This document shows positions 14,832 to 21,706 of a stretch of DNA of 64,000 bases, piece by piece. Below the pieces are notes generated by a model. It saw nothing but the letters and a program-made list of their open reading frames with translations. It was not told where the DNA came from and made no database searches. Both the position numbers and the translations under genes were made by a program. Location of the stretch: positions 1 to 64,000 of the forward strand of contig NZ_CDBI01000066.1 in assembly GCF_000820025.1 (NCBI RefSeq). Reading direction: 5' to 3'. This DNA is from Aeromonas popoffii. Lineage in GTDB: Bacteria; Pseudomonadota; Gammaproteobacteria; Enterobacterales; Aeromonadaceae. Every line of letters starts with the position of its first letter. Positions within the stretch are counted from its first letter, which is position 1.

Positions 14832-16592
14832 CTAGCTCTCTTTTTGTCCAAAAAGAAACTTGCCTACATACCAAATAGATCGCCCAATATTGTGAATGAG
14901 TTGCTCGCCTTGTATTAAAAATGAATTGTCTTGATCAATACCAGCAAGCTTGATTGCGTCTGTGATTTTTGAGCCAGTTGGATGTGCATCACCGACGCGC
15001 ATATCATAGACACCAGCAATTTCAGAAAAAACTTGACGAGCCTTATCTGCTCCAATTTTCTGGGAAAGAATATCTTGCAGAAGCTTGTTTGAGCCAAGCT
15101 TATCTTTGTCTGCATGGGTAGCAATTTTTCGAAGGTCACGGACGTTTAGTCGATCCGAAAAGACGCGGACAAGGTCTTTTGCCAATCTGAGCAACGATGC
15201 TTGATCTTTGCTATGGAAGCGAGATATCTGCTGCATTGTAGATTCATCATCTATGTCGTGACTGAATAACTCCATCCCAAACTTATCACGGAAGCCTTGC
15301 TCTAGCATTCGCATGCTAGCAAAAAACAATTCCTCAACCGCATGTGTAGACGCAGGCTCGGCCTTAACTTGCGCCATCAGCAACTCTGGTGAAACCTTGC
15401 CCTCTGGCGCAACGTTGTTCGCAGCCCAGACATGTTGTTCCCAAGCAGCGAGACGGGCAATGTCGTAGGCATAGACTGTTATCAAATCCGCAGAATTTAT
15501 GCCAAAGTGGGTAGCGTAGCCAGAGGTAGAACAAATCTTACCTGTCTCCGCCGTACACCATTTCAAGGCAAAGCCGCGGTGGCCTAGAAGGTCAGTCACA
15601 ACACTTGAACGAAACCAAAGCCATCGGCCAATATCTTCATTATTTAGTTCAGAAGATGCCATGCGTTTGCCATCAGTCTCAACTATGAATTGAGGGAGAT
15701 TAGTATCGGTATCACCACGAACACGCACGCTATGAGCTTGGTGATCAATCCACTCATCTCGCCAAAATTCACCCTCAACTCGGACTCCTTCATATCCACC
15801 TCGCTCTCCTGTCGAGCTTTCATGGCCAGTATTATGATCATTTTCTGGCCCCATCACTGGCGCATCTTCATCTTCGTCAACATCTGTACGCCAAGCACGG
15901 AATATCGCCCAACGGCCTCCGAACACATCATTGACATCACTAATTCGGAGCTCAAATCGACCGCTGTCCCGTTCCTCTTCGTGTGCTTTTAGAGCTGCGT
16001 ACTCACTGCCTTCAATAGATGGCACATTTTCCACTCTTTGGCGGTAATAAGAGAGTCGAAGTGAAAGGTTCCTTGCAGCCAAATAATCAATGAGGAATTC
16101 TCGTTTGATTTCTATCAAACGATGTTCACCATTTTTATCAAAATGCTCTCGTGCTACAACAACGAAATCCTCTTCAGGCCTAACCCAATTCGTTCCATCT
16201 TTTATCAAGCGGAGCGCAACCACTAAGTCTGGATTTAGTATCCATTGTTTTCCCCCAACAACAGGTTGTGGATGCTCGAATACAAGATTTACGCCTATTG
16301 GCTCTTTATCGTTGTATTGATATTGGTCAATAGTGGCGTAATATCCATCTTCGTAAGCATAGGGGGCTACTGTATGCCCTATCCCGATATCACTCCAGCC
16401 TAGGCGCTCCTCAACTAATTTTCTATGCTCTGGTGGAAATGCGACAGACCCACAACCTAAATACTCGCTGTAATAACCAACTTTTTTTATCTTCCCATTC
16501 TCATCGTTTTCGTTTGCCCTCAATGGGATCCAGGTTGCGTTAGAGAATGTTCGGCGAGTTTCTTTGATTTGGAGAATCCACTCTTGATTCAT
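14832..16592 (-). CDS. 586-aa cargo protein with C-terminal HEPN-like motif, function unknown
   Basis: Starts at ATG 16592 behind AAGGAAG. The N-terminal 200 residues are beta-rich and may form a nucleotide- or protein-sensing part (GCGSVAFPPEHRKLVEERLG, EDFVVVAREHF). Residues 200-340 are charged with an acidic loop (DVDEDEDAPV). Residues 410-586 are helical, and YDMRVGDAHPTGS contains R532-x4-H537, compatible with a HEPN RNase site. I do not recognise the full-length family. It is markedly more AT-rich than the late genes. It sits between mor and the endolysin, where Mu has gene C, and is bounded by its own terminator-like hairpin. An abortive-infection type function is plausible but inferred. 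Confidence 0.75.
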   Translation of the reverse strand: MNQEWILQIKETRRTFSNATWIPLRANENDENGKIKKVGYYSEYLGCGSVAFPPEHRKLVEERLGWSDIGIGHTVAPYAYEDGYYATIDQYQYNDKEPIGVNLVFEHPQPVVGGKQWILNPDLVVALRLIKDGTNWVRPEEDFVVVAREHFDKNGEHRLIEIKREFLIDYLAARNLSLRLSYYRQRVENVPSIEGSEYAALKAHEEERDSGRFELRISDVNDVFGGRWAIFRAWRTDVDEDEDAPVMGPENDHNTGHESSTGERGGYEGVRVEGEFWRDEWIDHQAHSVRVRGDTDTNLPQFIVETDGKRMASSELNNEDIGRWLWFRSSVVTDLLGHRGFALKWCTAETGKICSTSGYATHFGINSADLITVYAYDIARLAAWEQHVWAANNVAPEGKVSPELLMAQVKAEPASTHAVEELFFASMRMLEQGFRDKFGMELFSHDIDDESTMQQISRFHSKDQASLLRLAKDLVRVFSDRLNVRDLRKIATHADKDKLGSNKLLQDILSQKIGADKARQVFSEIAGVYDMRVGDAHPTGSKITDAIKLAGIDQDNSFLIQGEQLIHNIGRSIWYVGKFLFGQKES

Positions 16593-16657
16593 GGTTCATC
16601 TTCCTTCATCAGCATGTTACATGCACAATTGACACCATGCTTTTATCGTAAAAGAAT

Positions 16658-16694
16658 CTACATATCAATTATTTATTATCTATGTAGGTTATAA
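16658..16694 (-). promoter_or_regulatory. AT-rich dyad and candidate middle/cargo promoter
   Basis: CTACATA (16658-16664) and TATGTAG (16681-16687) are inverted with a 16-base A/T spacer, right after the mor terminator. On the minus strand TTATAACCTACATAG (16695-16681) resembles the TAACCTACCATA core of the two late-promoter candidates. It may be a Mor-responsive promoter in the place of Mu Pm, driving the 586-aa gene. Confidence 0.4.
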
Positions 16695-16723
16695 TTGATG
16701 ACCTCCAATGACCGATATCAAAA

Positions 16724-16743
16724 GACCTCATCAATGTGAGGTC
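16724..16743 (-). terminator. rho-independent terminator after mor
   Basis: Minus strand GACCTCA (16743-16737), six-base loop, TGAGGTC (16730-16724), then TTTTGA. It lies 12 bases after the mor stop and would end the early/middle transcript. Confidence 0.75.
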
Positions 16744-16754
16744 GTTGGTGATAC

Positions 16755-17186
16755 CTAAAACAGTTCTTGCTGTATCCGTCGTCGCATCAACTCCCGCTGT
16801 TCAGCCACCACCGCATAGGTCTGTGGGACCGACAGACCATGCTTGCGCGCAAGCTGGTCGATATTGCGGCCGTTGAACTCATCCCAGATAGCCCTATCCC
16901 GCAGCGCAGCCTTGAGATGATCCCCAGTGGGGATGTAGTAGGCACGGCCCCCCATATAATGGGCCTGCACCAGCGCCAACTTGCGGGCCTGAGCCTTGGC
17001 CTGCTCGGGCCCCATCCCCCCTCTGACCAATTCGCAGGCCAGCACATCCACCAGCTCGCTCAGGGCTTTGGGCCATTTGGCCGTCAGCTCAGAGACAGGG
17101 ATCTGGTCAAGGCGATCGACCAGTTGCCCCAGCGAGGCATGATCATCGGCGAACAGATCCAGATTTTCAGTGTTAGCGTCCATCAT
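16755..17186 (-). CDS. mor: Mor-family transcription activator
   Basis: 143 aa; two start codons in tandem (17186 and 17183). AYYIPTGDHLKAALRDRAIWDEFNGRNIDQLARKHGLSVPQTYAVV, seen here as the GD-HLKAALRDRAIWDEF strand/helix and the NIDQLARKHGLS helix-turn-helix, is the Mor/C family DNA-binding domain. In Mu, Mor turns on the middle promoter and C the late promoters. Only one family member is visible here, so it may do both. Overlaps gemA by 14 bp. Confidence 0.93.
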   Translation of the reverse strand: MMDANTENLDLFADDHASLGQLVDRLDQIPVSELTAKWPKALSELVDVLACELVRGGMGPEQAKAQARKLALVQAHYMGGRAYYIPTGDHLKAALRDRAIWDEFNGRNIDQLARKHGLSVPQTYAVVAEQRELMRRRIQQELF

Positions 17187-17787
17187 GCATCTCCGCTTTC
17201 ATCTGCTCGAAGGCCGCCAGCACAGTCTGATAACCAGCCACCCGTCCACTCTTCTTATTTGTGGGGATTACCTTCTTGGCCTTATGTAGCGCCTTCACCA
17301 TCTCCCGCTTGTGCCAATTTTTGAGGGATTCCAGCACCGAGTAAGCCAGCGCATCGCTGAGCCAGGCCACCTCAGCGACCCCGATCCCCTTGTTTATCCG
17401 CACCGTCTGGCGCTCGACGTAATGATTGAGCGCTGTCTCGCTACCATCACGCAGTAGCCCATGGCGGTGCATGGTGATCCAGACTGCCCGGATAACGCCT
17501 ATCTCGCCCGTTCTGACCAGGCCACCGCTGGCGGGGCTTAAACGCTGGCTGGCAGCCCCTTTAACAGGACGTTTAACGGTCGGTTTAAAGCCTGCGGCCT
17601 TCATGGCAACCAGCACCTTATCCAGTTCCTGAAGGGTCAGTTCGGAGGCTGAACGCTTGCCGCTCTGCTGCTCCAGCACATCCCGATACGTCTCCTCATC
17701 GAGCCCCAGGGTGCGCCTGCCTACCTGGACCAGCCGGATCAGGCGGGTGCGCTCACTACTTGGCTTATTGCTCGTGATTGCGCTCAT
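17173..17787 (-). CDS. gemA: GemA-like protein (gp16, DUF1018)
   Basis: 204 aa. RLIRLVQVGRRTLGLDEETYRDVLEQQSGKRSASELT is the start of the family pattern (here cited as LVQVGRRTLGLDEETYRDVL). LVRTGEIGVIRAVWITMHRHGLL, LNHYVERQ and LSDALAYSVLESLKNWH complete it. In Mu, GemA modulates host gene expression and DNA gyrase-related functions. It directly precedes mor, as in Mu-like phages generally. Confidence 0.9.
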   Translation of the reverse strand: MSAITSNKPSSERTRLIRLVQVGRRTLGLDEETYRDVLEQQSGKRSASELTLQELDKVLVAMKAAGFKPTVKRPVKGAASQRLSPASGGLVRTGEIGVIRAVWITMHRHGLLRDGSETALNHYVERQTVRINKGIGVAEVAWLSDALAYSVLESLKNWHKREMVKALHKAKKVIPTNKKSGRVAGYQTVLAAFEQMKAEMHDGR

Positions 17788-17953
17788 CTTTACCTCCTGC
17801 CTTTGCCGTCCAGATTTGCCCTGCAGCCATCACGTCCGGCCCGCTGCGCCACTGAGGGCAATGGCTATCGAGCCACTGCTCTGCCTGCTGCTGATTCTGG
17901 GGGACGAACTTCATCACATATGCCAGCAATTGTGGCCAGTTAGACATGGCCAT
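17765..17953 (-). CDS. small phage early protein, unknown
   Basis: 62 aa from ATG 17953 (or 17947), MAMSNWPQLLAYVMKFVPQNQQQAEQWLDSH written in part. It overlaps the preceding gene by 14 bp and gemA by 23 bp. Trp-rich, no known motif. The frame is open further upstream but that part overlaps the 78-aa gene. Confidence 0.55.
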   Translation of the reverse strand: MAMSNWPQLLAYVMKFVPQNQQQAEQWLDSHCPQWRSGPDVMAAGQIWTAKAGGKDERNHEQ

Positions 17954-18176
17954 GACTGACTTCCCCCATAACGGCCCTATCCCGTTGCAACTCTGCCACC
18001 AGTTGCCAGCGCATCTGGCAGGCTTCTTGGGCCAGCGCATGAAAGCCACGAGCCCGTGCCTCTCTATCGAATTGCTTGAGCTGTTTGCACACAGTCCGTT
18101 TATCAGGGGCTGCCTGTGCAATGGCTGCCGCGCTGAAAATCTTGGTAAGCCGAATATCCATCTCTGTTTTGGTCAT
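17940..18176 (-). CDS. small phage early protein, unknown
   Basis: 78 aa, basic, helical (MTKTEMDIRLTKIFSAAAIAQ, then DREARARGFHALAQEACQMRWQ). An AAAGGAG ribosome site precedes the ATG. No recognised domain; possibly nucleic-acid binding by charge. Part of the early operon between the DUF3164 gene and gemA. Confidence 0.65.
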   Translation of the reverse strand: MTKTEMDIRLTKIFSAAAIAQAAPDKRTVCKQLKQFDREARARGFHALAQEACQMRWQLVAELQRDRAVMGEVSHGHV

Positions 18177-18243
18177 CGCCGAGCTCCTTTATCGAGGCGG
18201 TGAACTCCTGGGCTGCGCTTTCACGTTTTCCATATCGGATTCC

Positions 18244-18345
18244 TCAGTTGGCCAAAAACAGGCCGATGCACAGACCAGCAATGAAGGCCCCATAAACGGC
18301 GGCCATCACGTTGACCAGCAACCAGAAGGCGGCTTCGTGGTTCAT
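18244..18345 (-). CDS. 33-aa membrane peptide, coupled start
   Basis: MNHEAAFWLLVNVMAAVYGA continues as a single hydrophobic helix to LFLAN and a stop. The ATG overlaps the stop of the 57-aa gene upstream (ATGA), so translation would be coupled. Too short for most gene callers. The coding potential rests on the overlap and the clean transmembrane pattern. Confidence 0.5.
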   Translation of the reverse strand: MNHEAAFWLLVNVMAAVYGAFIAGLCIGLFLAN

Positions 18346-18515
18346 ACCGCCCCCAACTTGGCTTGTTCCCGGCCACTCCCCCCTGCATTCAGCTCAACCT
18401 TCATCGCCGCCATCAATGCATGGATCGTCTTCATTGCATTGGCTGACTCATCGGCGTTACCCCGCTCAACCAGCGCAAACAACTTATTGGTCTGCACTAA
18501 CATTCGACTTTTCAT
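18342..18515 (-). CDS. 57-aa phage early protein, unknown
   Basis: Starts MKSRMLVQTNKLFALVERGN and continues with an amphipathic helix (ANAMKTIHALMAAMKVEL). GGGAGAAGC precedes the ATG as ribosome site. Sits in the gap between the 65-aa gene and the 78-aa gene and is coupled to the membrane peptide downstream. No known family. Confidence 0.5.
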   Translation of the reverse strand: MKSRMLVQTNKLFALVERGNADESANAMKTIHALMAAMKVELNAGGSGREQAKLGAV

Positions 18516-18594
18516 CTGCTTCTCCCTAGCTGCTCATCAGTACCCGGCCACCACGCCGAGCAGACAGGGCGGCAGGCCGCCCTGTTTCGCACCC

Positions 18595-18792
18595 TCATTG
18601 CTCAAACTTGAGCGGCATCACGCCCTGATACTCCTCTTCATTGAGAGGCGCGGGCCCCAGCCCCAATGCCCAGAGCAGGGCGGCTTTGATACCATCCTCA
18701 TAGGTGTCGTCGGGGTAGCAGGTGCCCTCGGTTTCGGTGATCTGCTCACAGAGCAACAGTTGTTCTTCGGCTTTTTCCACGTTGATTTCCAT
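18595..18792 (-). CDS. 65-aa acidic phage protein, unknown
   Basis: Acidic protein (MEINVEKAEEQLLLCEQITE; CYPDDTYEDGIKAALLWALG). AGAGG ribosome site eight bases before the ATG; 14 bp after the DUF3164 gene. No known motif. Confidence 0.6.
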   Translation of the reverse strand: MEINVEKAEEQLLLCEQITETEGTCYPDDTYEDGIKAALLWALGLGPAPLNEEEYQGVMPLKFEQ

Positions 18793-18806
18793 CGCGCATA
18801 CCTCTT

Positions 18807-19427
18807 TTACAACTTGGCCAGTTCCAGGCTCATCTGGACGTAACGGCCCTGGCCATCCCGCTCGTAGAGCCGCAGATATTGACTGGTGCCGGTCACCTGA
18901 ATGGCGTCGGCGATCGCTTTCATGGCCTGCTCCCAGTCGGCATCCTCGATATTGAGCTGACGCAGGGAGAGCACCTGGTTGACGTCGATATGACCCGCCT
19001 TGGAGACCCTAAACGCATGGTCAACCAGTGCCCGCAGCTTGGCGTCGGCACCATCGCTCCAGCGCGCGATGCACTGGTCAATCAGCGTCTTGGCTGCCTG
19101 GATCCGTTCATCAAATTTGCGGTGCTCCCCCACCGCCCGGATCAGCTTGTAACGACCGTCGAAACTGAGCAGGGTCACGTTGCCCTTGGTGCCGCCCCAC
19201 GCCACCCCGTACTGCTCGGCCGAGAGATCTACAAAGTCAGCGATCTGCTGCATGGCGTTTATCTTGAACGCCGCCAGGCGGGAGCGTTCTTCACGGGCGG
19301 CCGCGATGATGGCCATCACCACCTCGTCGCGCAGCTTGTCCGCCGAGCCAATCAGGTTTTCCGGTACCCAGTGCCCCTGGGCGTTCTTACGCATCGGGGT
19401 CGAACTGCTGGTGTGTGCTTCTTGCAT
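18807..19427 (-). CDS. DUF3164 family phage protein
   Basis: 206 aa from ATG 19427, preceded by AAGGAGAG. RKNAQGHWVPENLIGSADKLRDEVV and SFDGRYKLIRAVGEHRKFDERIQ, LIDQCIARW, and VLSLRQLNIEDADWEQAM are the conserved blocks of DUF3164, a frequent early gene of Mu-like phages with unknown function, possibly DNA-related. The open frame extends upstream, but those codons overlap the neighbouring gene and have no ribosome site. Confidence 0.88.
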   Translation of the reverse strand: MQEAHTSSSTPMRKNAQGHWVPENLIGSADKLRDEVVMAIIAAAREERSRLAAFKINAMQQIADFVDLSAEQYGVAWGGTKGNVTLLSFDGRYKLIRAVGEHRKFDERIQAAKTLIDQCIARWSDGADAKLRALVDHAFRVSKAGHIDVNQVLSLRQLNIEDADWEQAMKAIADAIQVTGTSQYLRLYERDGQGRYVQMSLELAKL

Positions 19428-19470
19428 GACTCTCTCCTTGATTAATCCCGTTTTATTCCGGTGGTTGTCC

Positions 19471-19701
19471 TTACTGGCGCCAGTGCAACAGGCAGCCACC
19501 AAAACGCACTAGGGCCACATCGCGCACCACACCCCCCAGGTACTCCCGCCCCCACACCGCCCGTTTGGTCATCACTTCGGGCAGGGGGCCGGTCACCGCC
19601 AACAAGGGGGTATGACACACCCGGCTGGTGCTCACCTTGCACCCGTTCGCCGTCAGCCAGATCTGCAACTGCTCGGCAGTTTTTTGTAGATTTCTGTTCA
19701 T
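19471..19701 (-). CDS. 76-aa phage early protein, unknown
   Basis: MNRNLQKTAEQLQIWLTANG, then a small beta-rich part with [30 protein letters not shown] precedes the ATG, a strong ribosome site. No family recognised. Lies between the HTH gene and DUF3164. Confidence 0.6.
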   Translation of the reverse strand: MNRNLQKTAEQLQIWLTANGCKVSTSRVCHTPLLAVTGPLPEVMTKRAVWGREYLGGVVRDVALVRFGGCLLHWRQ

Positions 19702-19749
19702 CCCGCTCTCCTTGTGATGCCCATCCCTGTGCCCACAGGGCCCGCTGGT

Positions 19750-20310
19750 TTACTGGTTATTCTTCTCGGCCCGGTCGAGCAGCCGGTTGTACTTGATCCC
19801 CATGATCTTGAGCTCCTCCGCCAGCAGCTCGGTCAGGATGCGCAGGGACGAACTGGCATTCTCTCCATCGCTTTTTGCCTGTCTGCGTAACCGCGAAAGA
19901 GTGGCCTCGGCGTCATATCTGGCGCTCCTGTCCATGCCTTTGTTGTGAGGCTCAACAGAGATGCGCATCGGCCGACGCAGTTGCTGCTCCTCACCCAGTT
20001 GGCTATGGGGACAACCGCTACGGCACGCCTTCCAGAGTTTGATATCCATCGGACTGCTGCCCACGTCACGAGGACCACGCCGCTGATGGGCGAGACACTG
20101 ATGCACCGGTATTTCGCCCAGAATGGGGCACATCACCTTGCTGCCCATCAGGGCCCCTTCCACCAGGGTTTTTACCCTTGCCATATCGCCGGGGTATTTT
20201 TCGTTGCAGACCTGGCTGATGGTGGTGCGAGAGATCCCGAGTTTCTCTGCCACCTGGGCCAGCGAGCTGGCCGCCACTTCGGCCTGCAACACCTCAAGCC
20301 ACGTGTCCAT
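19750..20310 (-). CDS. helix-turn-helix phage early protein
   Basis: 186 aa from ATG 20310, which overlaps the previous gene by 17 bp. AEVAASSLAQVAEKLGISRTTISQVCNEKY (SLAQVAEKLGISRTTISQV) is a clear Cro/XRE-type helix-turn-helix at residues 12-36. CPILGEIPVHQCLAHQRR has Cys/His that could bind metal, and the C-terminal helix ILTELLAEELKIMGIKYNRL could dimerise. Probably a DNA-binding early regulator; exact role unknown. Confidence 0.7.
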   Translation of the reverse strand: MDTWLEVLQAEVAASSLAQVAEKLGISRTTISQVCNEKYPGDMARVKTLVEGALMGSKVMCPILGEIPVHQCLAHQRRGPRDVGSSPMDIKLWKACRSGCPHSQLGEEQQLRRPMRISVEPHNKGMDRSARYDAEATLSRLRRQAKSDGENASSSLRILTELLAEELKIMGIKYNRLLDRAEKNNQ

Positions 20311-20896
20311 GTGTATCCTCCTCTCGCTGGTACGGGTATAACTGCTGCTGGTTTTGATCCCAGCAACCATGGCCACGACACAGAGGGGCGTAACGTCCTG
20401 TATCCCTGACCAGCTGATAGCGTCCTGTCAGCCCTTGTCTGGCGGGCACAGGCAGCAAACTGTCAACTTTGAACAGCACTTTGACGTAACCGGCTTTCAC
20501 CAACCGATCAGTAAAAAACCAGGCTTGTTGCTGACCCGCCCCAGCGGTCAGGATCAAATCAGTGAGGGTGAAGAAACGGCTGATCTTCATGGTGTTCCAC
20601 ATCTTCTGTTGATTGGTTTTGCGCTTGTTCCGGCATTTGGGCCTCTTCTGGCCACAGCTCTTGCCAATAGGTGGCATGTATTGGGCGCTGACCACTTTGA
20701 AATAGGCCGGACGAGATACCACGCCGTCCGGGTGTTTGACTAGGTGGCCAGCGGCCAACCAGTCACGCATGACCTTGTAGATATGTGCCTCTGACATTCC
20801 CGTCACGGCGATCACGTCCTTGATCAGAAATACCTCTTGCTGACACATCCATTCCCAGGCTTGCAACGTCATTAACGTCGCTTTTTTATCAACCAC
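20294..20896 (-). CDS. phage early protein with winged-helix-like halves, GTG start
   Basis: 200 aa from a GTG at 20896 with GGAGG nine bases upstream. Residues 10-65 (VFLIKDVIAVTGMSEAHIYKV, WLAAGHLVKHPDG) and 105-155 (FFTLTDLILTAGAGQQQAWFF, RLVKAGYVKVL) look like two copies of a winged-helix fold separated by a Lys/Arg-rich linker. Located between B and the HTH gene. No named family recognised. Confidence 0.65.
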   Translation of the reverse strand: MVDKKATLMTLQAWEWMCQQEVFLIKDVIAVTGMSEAHIYKVMRDWLAAGHLVKHPDGVVSRPAYFKVVSAQYMPPIGKSCGQKRPKCRNKRKTNQQKMWNTMKISRFFTLTDLILTAGAGQQQAWFFTDRLVKAGYVKVLFKVDSLLPVPARQGLTGRYQLVRDTGRYAPLCRGHGCWDQNQQQLYPYQREEDTHGHVA

Positions 20897-20941
20897 TGGA
20901 ATCCCTCCCGTGCTTTGTTTTTATTGGCTGTAGCCTGACGG

Positions 20942-21664
20942 CTAGCGACTACGGCGCACGTCATGGAGCAGTTCGCTGGCGTCCACATCCTCCAACCGGA
21001 TAATCCGGGCATCAGAGGCCATGGCCATCTTCTCTATCTTGTCGAGGGCCGAGACGATGGTGCGCACCACGCCATTGGAACGCTTGCGGATGAGATCCAG
21101 CAGGGCATCGTCGATCTCCACGTCCACCTCCAGCATTTCGCTGGCGATCAGGGACACGTCTTCCAGATCGGCGGGTTTGAATTCAATCCACTGAGATATG
21201 CGGTTAAACAGCTGCTTGCGCTGACTGATACGACGGGCAATCTCTTCCATGCCCACCAGGATCAGGGGTTGTTCGGTGGCATCGTAGATATCGCGCAGTG
21301 TCTCCATGATGCGGGCATTGCCGACCACGTAATCGGCCTCATCCACGAAGATGGCCAGCTCTTCGGCGCGCACGGATTCAATGATGCTATCGACCTGGGC
21401 CCGCAAGTTGTGGCGCTGGGGAATGCCGATCTCTTTGGCGATCTGCTCCAGCAAACTGGTCACAGTGTCGGCCTTGTAGCAGCGGACATAGATGCCGTTC
21501 ACTTCGTCCTGGTTGAACAGCCACTCCACAGCGGTGGTCTTGCCAAAGCCGGAGGGGCCGTGGATTAGCCCGATACCCGGCACTATGCTGGAGCGGTTGA
21601 GCAAGTTGTCGAGCAGCTGCTCGGTCTTGATCATGTTTTTGACTTCAACGATCTTGTGTTTCAT
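20942..21664 (-). CDS. B: MuB-like ATP-dependent target-capture protein
   Basis: 240 aa AAA ATPase. Walker A GPSGFGKTTA at residues 36-45, Walker B LAIFVDEADYV at about 99, and a sensor region LILVGMEEIARRI. In Mu, MuB coats target DNA, delivers it to the transposase and protects phage DNA from self-insertion. The protein is shorter than Mu B (312 aa) and closer in size to those of B3/D3112-type phages. It is 42 bp downstream of the transposase gene. Confidence 0.9.
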   Translation of the reverse strand: MKHKIVEVKNMIKTEQLLDNLLNRSSIVPGIGLIHGPSGFGKTTAVEWLFNQDEVNGIYVRCYKADTVTSLLEQIAKEIGIPQRHNLRAQVDSIIESVRAEELAIFVDEADYVVGNARIMETLRDIYDATEQPLILVGMEEIARRISQRKQLFNRISQWIEFKPADLEDVSLIASEMLEVDVEIDDALLDLIRKRSNGVVRTIVSALDKIEKMAMASDARIIRLEDVDASELLHDVRRSR

Positions 21665-21706
21665 CGTGGTTTTGTCCTTTGTTTTTGGGTCTTTTCGGGC
21701 TAATCG

